Assembly: GCA_963817615.1 (NCBI GenBank)
Contig: CAWFPH010000001.1
Coordinates: 124,001 to 188,000 of the forward strand
From: FEN-1219 sp963817615
Lineage (GTDB): Bacteria; Pseudomonadota; Gammaproteobacteria; Steroidobacterales; Rariloculaceae
Direction of reading: 5' to 3'
DNA: 64,000 nt
The stretch's first letter is position 1. Each line of letters opens with the position of its first letter. Position numbers and translations under genes: made by a program. Positions 61,310-64,000 of this stretch are shown here, one piece after another. The notes beneath the pieces were generated by a model that did not search any database, was not told where the DNA came from, and was given only the letters and a program-made list of their open reading frames with translations.

Positions 61310-63739
61310 ATGAAAATCATCACCGCTGCGGTCCTGACGCTGCTGCTCGCGGCCTGCTCGCGCTCGCCGGAGCAGCAGCTCGCGAGCCGCTGGGGCACGT
61401 TCAAGCAGTACTGCACCGACTGCCATAACGATGCCGAGGCCGCCGGCGAATTGTCGCTCGAGCATCGCTCGCCAGCCGACGTGGCCGCGCATCCCGAGAT
61501 CTTCGAGCACGTCGTGCGGAAGCTGCGCGGCAGCCTGATGCCGCCGCCGGGTGAGCCGCGGCCGCCGACCGAGCAAGTGCACGGGCTCGTCGCGGCGCTC
61601 GAGTCCGATCTCGACGCGGCGGCCCGAGCGAAGGGCGCGACGCCGGGCCGCGTGCTCGTGCATCGTCTGAATCGCACGGAATATCAGACCGCAGTGCACG
61701 AGCTGCTCGGCGTCGACCTCGACGCCGCGAAATTGCTGCCGGCCGACACTACGAGCGACGGCTTCGACAACGTCGCCGAGGTGCTGCGCGTCACGCCGAC
61801 CTACCTCGACCAATACATTGCGGCCGCGCGTGAGGTGAGCATCGAAGCGGTCGGCAATCCGTCGCCGCCGCCCGAGCGCAGCGACTATCGCTCGACGCTC
61901 GAGAACCACACCGCACACGTCGACGGCTTGCCGCTCGGTACGCGCGGGGGCATGCTGGTGCCGCACGACTTTCCGGCCGACGGCGAGTACGCCTTCAGCC
62001 TCGATGTGTCGTCGGAGCCCGGCGCCGAGCTGCGCGCGTATCCGCAAGGCTGGCTCGAGTACCGGCATCGCGTGATCCTCACCGTCGACGGCACGCGCGT
62101 GTTCGACGGCGAGCTCGGCGGCGAGCAGGAGCTCAGAGCCGTCGATCAGGAGCAGATCTCCGCGGTCAACGCGATCCGCCGCCGCTTCCACGAGATCCGC
62201 GTGCCGGTGAAGGCGGGCCACCACGAGATCGGCGCGACGTTCGTTGCGCGCAGCCACGGGGAGTCCGACTACGAGCTCGAGAGCTTCGTGCCGGGCGAGG
62301 GCATTCCCGACGTGCCGCGGGTGCTCGGCGTGGAGATCGTCGGGCCGTACGGGCCGTCGGGCATCGGCGAGAGCACCGAGAGCCGCAAGCGCATCTTCAT
62401 CTGCCGTCCTGAGACCGCGGAGGAGGAGTCGCCGTGCGCGCAGAAGATCCTCACGCACCTCGCGCGGCTCGCGTGGCGGCGGCCGGTCGACGATGGAGAT
62501 CTCGCGAAGCTGCTTGCGTTCTACAAGACGGGCCGCGCGGCGGGCGGCTTCGAAACCGGCATCCAGAAGGGACTACTCGCGATACTCGCGAGCACGAATT
62601 TCCTCTATCGCGTCGAGGCCGACGTTCCGGACGGCGTGAAGCCTGGGGAGGCCTACCCGATCACCGACGTCGAGCTCGCGTCGCGGCTCGCGTTCTTCCT
62701 CTGGAGCGCGGGGCCCGACGACGGGCTGCTCGGGCTCGCGGAGGCCGGCAAGCTGCACGAGCCCGCCGTGTACGAACGTGAGATCGCGCGCATGTTCGCG
62801 GACCCGAAGTCGCGCGCGCTCGTCGACAACTTCGCGTTCCAATGGCTCGGCCTGCGCAACGCGGAAACGGTCGAGCCCGATCCGAAGCTGTATCCGAACT
62901 TCGACGCGGACCTGCGCAAGGCGTTCGACGAGGAGATGGCGCTCTACCTCGACAGCATCTTGCGCGACGACAAGCTGAGCGTCGTGGACCTGCTGACCGC
63001 GCGCTACACGTTCGTGAACGAGCGGCTCGCGCGGCATTACGGCATCGACGGCGTGCGCGGCGACCGTTTCCGCCGCGTCGAGCTCACCGATCCGAACCGC
63101 TGGGGCCTGTTCGGCAAGGGCGACGTGCTGCTCGCGACCGCGTACCCGGATAGAACCTCGCCCGTGCTGCGCGGCGCCTGGATCATGGAGCATCTGCTCG
63201 GCACGCCGCCCGAGTCGCCGCCGCCGACCGTGAACACGAACCTCGCGCCGGCGTCGATCGAGCGGCCGAAGTCGGTGCGCGAGCGGCTCGCGCTGCATCG
63301 CACCGTGTCGTCCTGCAATCATTGCCACGGCGTGATCGACCCGCTCGGCCAGGCGCTCGAGAACTACAACGCGGTGGGCGAGTGGCGCACGTTCGAGCGC
63401 GACACGGGCGTCGCGATCGACGCAACCGGCCGGCTCGCGAGCGGCGAGCAGGTGGCGGGCCCGGTCGACCTGCGCAACGCGCTCACGGCCAATCCCGAGC
63501 AGTACGTGCAGGCGGTCGTGCAGAGCCTCATGACGTATGCGCTCGGGCGCCGCGTCGAGTACTACGACATGCCGACGGTGCGTGCGATCGTGCGCGACGC
63601 GGCGCGGAGCCATAACTCGTTCGCATCGATCGTCGCGGGCGTCGCGAACAGCACGCCGTTCAAGATGCGCAGCGTGCAGAAGACCGGTCCAACGGACACG
63701 GTCGCGAGCACGCAGGAGCGCGCGGCGGAGCGCGATTAG
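61310..63739 (+). CDS. DUF1592/DUF1587 planctomycete-type cytochrome lipoprotein
   Basis: An 809-residue exported protein with lipobox LAAC (Cys16). An N-terminal cytochrome-like site C35-TD-C38-H39 is followed by the DUF1587 segment HRLNRTEYQTAVHELLGVDL and a carbohydrate-binding-like beta region (about 200-330). DUF1595, DUF1592 (ASRLAFFLWSAGPDDGLLGL), DUF1588 with a second CNHCH (SSCNHCHGVIDPLGQALENY) and DUF1585 follow at the end. These proteins come with DUF1552 partners, as here 11 bases downstream. They are thought to act on complex polymers, but no activity is proven. ATG 61310 is preferred to GTG 61307. Confidence 0.88.
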   Translation: MKIITAAVLTLLLAACSRSPEQQLASRWGTFKQYCTDCHNDAEAAGELSLEHRSPADVAAHPEIFEHVVRKLRGSLMPPPGEPRPPTEQVHGLVAALESDLDAAARAKGATPGRVLVHRLNRTEYQTAVHELLGVDLDAAKLLPADTTSDGFDNVAEVLRVTPTYLDQYIAAAREVSIEAVGNPSPPPERSDYRSTLENHTAHVDGLPLGTRGGMLVPHDFPADGEYAFSLDVSSEPGAELRAYPQGWLEYRHRVILTVDGTRVFDGELGGEQELRAVDQEQISAVNAIRRRFHEIRVPVKAGHHEIGATFVARSHGESDYELESFVPGEGIPDVPRVLGVEIVGPYGPSGIGESTESRKRIFICRPETAEEESPCAQKILTHLARLAWRRPVDDGDLAKLLAFYKTGRAAGGFETGIQKGLLAILASTNFLYRVEADVPDGVKPGEAYPITDVELASRLAFFLWSAGPDDGLLGLAEAGKLHEPAVYEREIARMFADPKSRALVDNFAFQWLGLRNAETVEPDPKLYPNFDADLRKAFDEEMALYLDSILRDDKLSVVDLLTARYTFVNERLARHYGIDGVRGDRFRRVELTDPNRWGLFGKGDVLLATAYPDRTSPVLRGAWIMEHLLGTPPESPPPTVNTNLAPASIERPKSVRERLALHRTVSSCNHCHGVIDPLGQALENYNAVGEWRTFERDTGVAIDATGRLASGEQVAGPVDLRNALTANPEQYVQAVVQSLMTYALGRRVEYYDMPTVRAIVRDAARSHNSFASIVAGVANSTPFKMRSVQKTGPTDTVASTQERAAERD

Positions 63740-63750
63740 GAGGAAGAGCC

Positions 63751-64000
63751 ATGTTCATCACGAAGAAGCACCTGTCGCGGCGCACGTTCCTCAGGGTCGG
63801 CGGCGTGACCGTCGGTCTGCCGCTGCTGAGCGCGATGGTGCCGGCGCGCACCGCGCTCGCGCAGACGGCGGCGGCCGCCAAACCGCGCATGGGCTTCTTC
63901 TACCTGCCGCACGGCGCGATCATGGACAACACGCACTTCGGCAAGGAGATGGACCACTGGACGCCCGACGCCGAGGGCCGCGACTTCGATCTGAAGCCGA
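63751..64000 (+). CDS. DUF1552 family Tat-exported protein, N-terminal part
   Basis: The first 83 codons, running off the right edge. The Tat signal is KHLSRRTFLRVGGVTVGLPL, and the mature start is KPRMGFFYLPHGAIMDNTHF, which is typical of DUF1552. AGGAGGAAGAGCC precedes the ATG. It follows the DUF1592 gene by 11 bases; the pair is widespread in planctomycetes and soil proteobacteria. Its role is unknown. Confidence 0.85.
   Translation, partial: MFITKKHLSRRTFLRVGGVTVGLPLLSAMVPARTALAQTAAAAKPRMGFFYLPHGAIMDNTHFGKEMDHWTPDAEGRDFDLKP

Noticed and set aside
1..64000. CRISPR arrays, rRNA genes, insertion-sequence transposases, integrases
   Set aside because: I looked on both strands and found no spaced repeats, rRNA segments or recombinase motifs.

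Overview
The window reads as chromosomal DNA of a high-GC Gammaproteobacterium. The order prs / tRNA-Gln / lolB / TPR lipoprotein / prfA / prmC resembles Pseudomonas and Xanthomonas relatives, and the elongasome cluster mreBCD-mrdA-rodA-mltB-rlpA-dacA-ybeD-lipB is typical of the class. The many secreted amidohydrolases, esterases and DUF1592/DUF1552 proteins suggest a soil or sediment scavenger, perhaps Steroidobacter- or Nevskia-like. That lineage call is an inference from gene content and order.

Layout. 1-5.9 kb: prs (partial), tRNA-Gln, lolB and a TPR lipoprotein on the minus strand, then prfA, prmC, a 46-residue Cys-rich ORF and an EF-hand/membrane/winged-helix protein on plus. hemA and ispE, usual members of this neighbourhood, are not here. 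6-11.1 kb: a divergent glucose-6-phosphate dehydrogenase, then a GAF-PAS-AAA+ sigma54 activator. It is followed by two matching palindromes, a good -24/-12 promoter, a STAS protein and an ECF sigma factor, which together look like a self-contained regulatory cascade. 11.2-15.3 kb: hslO and gatB-gatA-gatC on minus. 15.4-25 kb: the cell-elongation and peptidoglycan operon, with rlpA broken by a frameshift in a CG run. 25-28.7 kb: a polytopic membrane protein paired with a 925-residue coiled-coil protein. 28.8-32.1 kb: a mannose-6-phosphate isomerase-like protein, alanine racemase and a fold-type IV transaminase.

32.3-39.9 kb is an accessory region at the 3' end of tRNA-Arg(ACG). Three copies of the tRNA 3' end (32373, 33941, 37086) bracket an O-methyltransferase, and then a tannase/feruloyl esterase with a LysR regulator. 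A phased array of seven GTCCA motifs lies just past the tRNA. No integrase gene is present. An FAD monooxygenase and a divergent TetR regulator follow, with a palindromic operator between them.

40-57.5 kb: DsbA-like protein, Tat-exported amidohydrolase, TylF-type methyltransferase, LysE and MHS-type transporters, a 2-oxoacid dehydrogenase operon (E1a, E1b, E2, 3-hydroxyisobutyrate dehydrogenase-like, no E3), MarR with a divergent carboxylesterase, DUF488, VOC, a DUF6152 pair, a CHAD gene split over three frames, a SYLF protein and a deacetylase-type amidohydrolase. 57.7-64 kb: an M24 protein with a histone-like tail, an SDR without the YxxxK pair, a Tat-exported metallo-beta-lactamase-fold protein, a large DUF1592 cytochrome-like lipoprotein and the start of a DUF1552 protein.

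Three genes (rlpA, the ECF sigma factor C-terminus, CHAD) look frameshifted. Real decay and assembly error cannot be told apart from this sequence alone.
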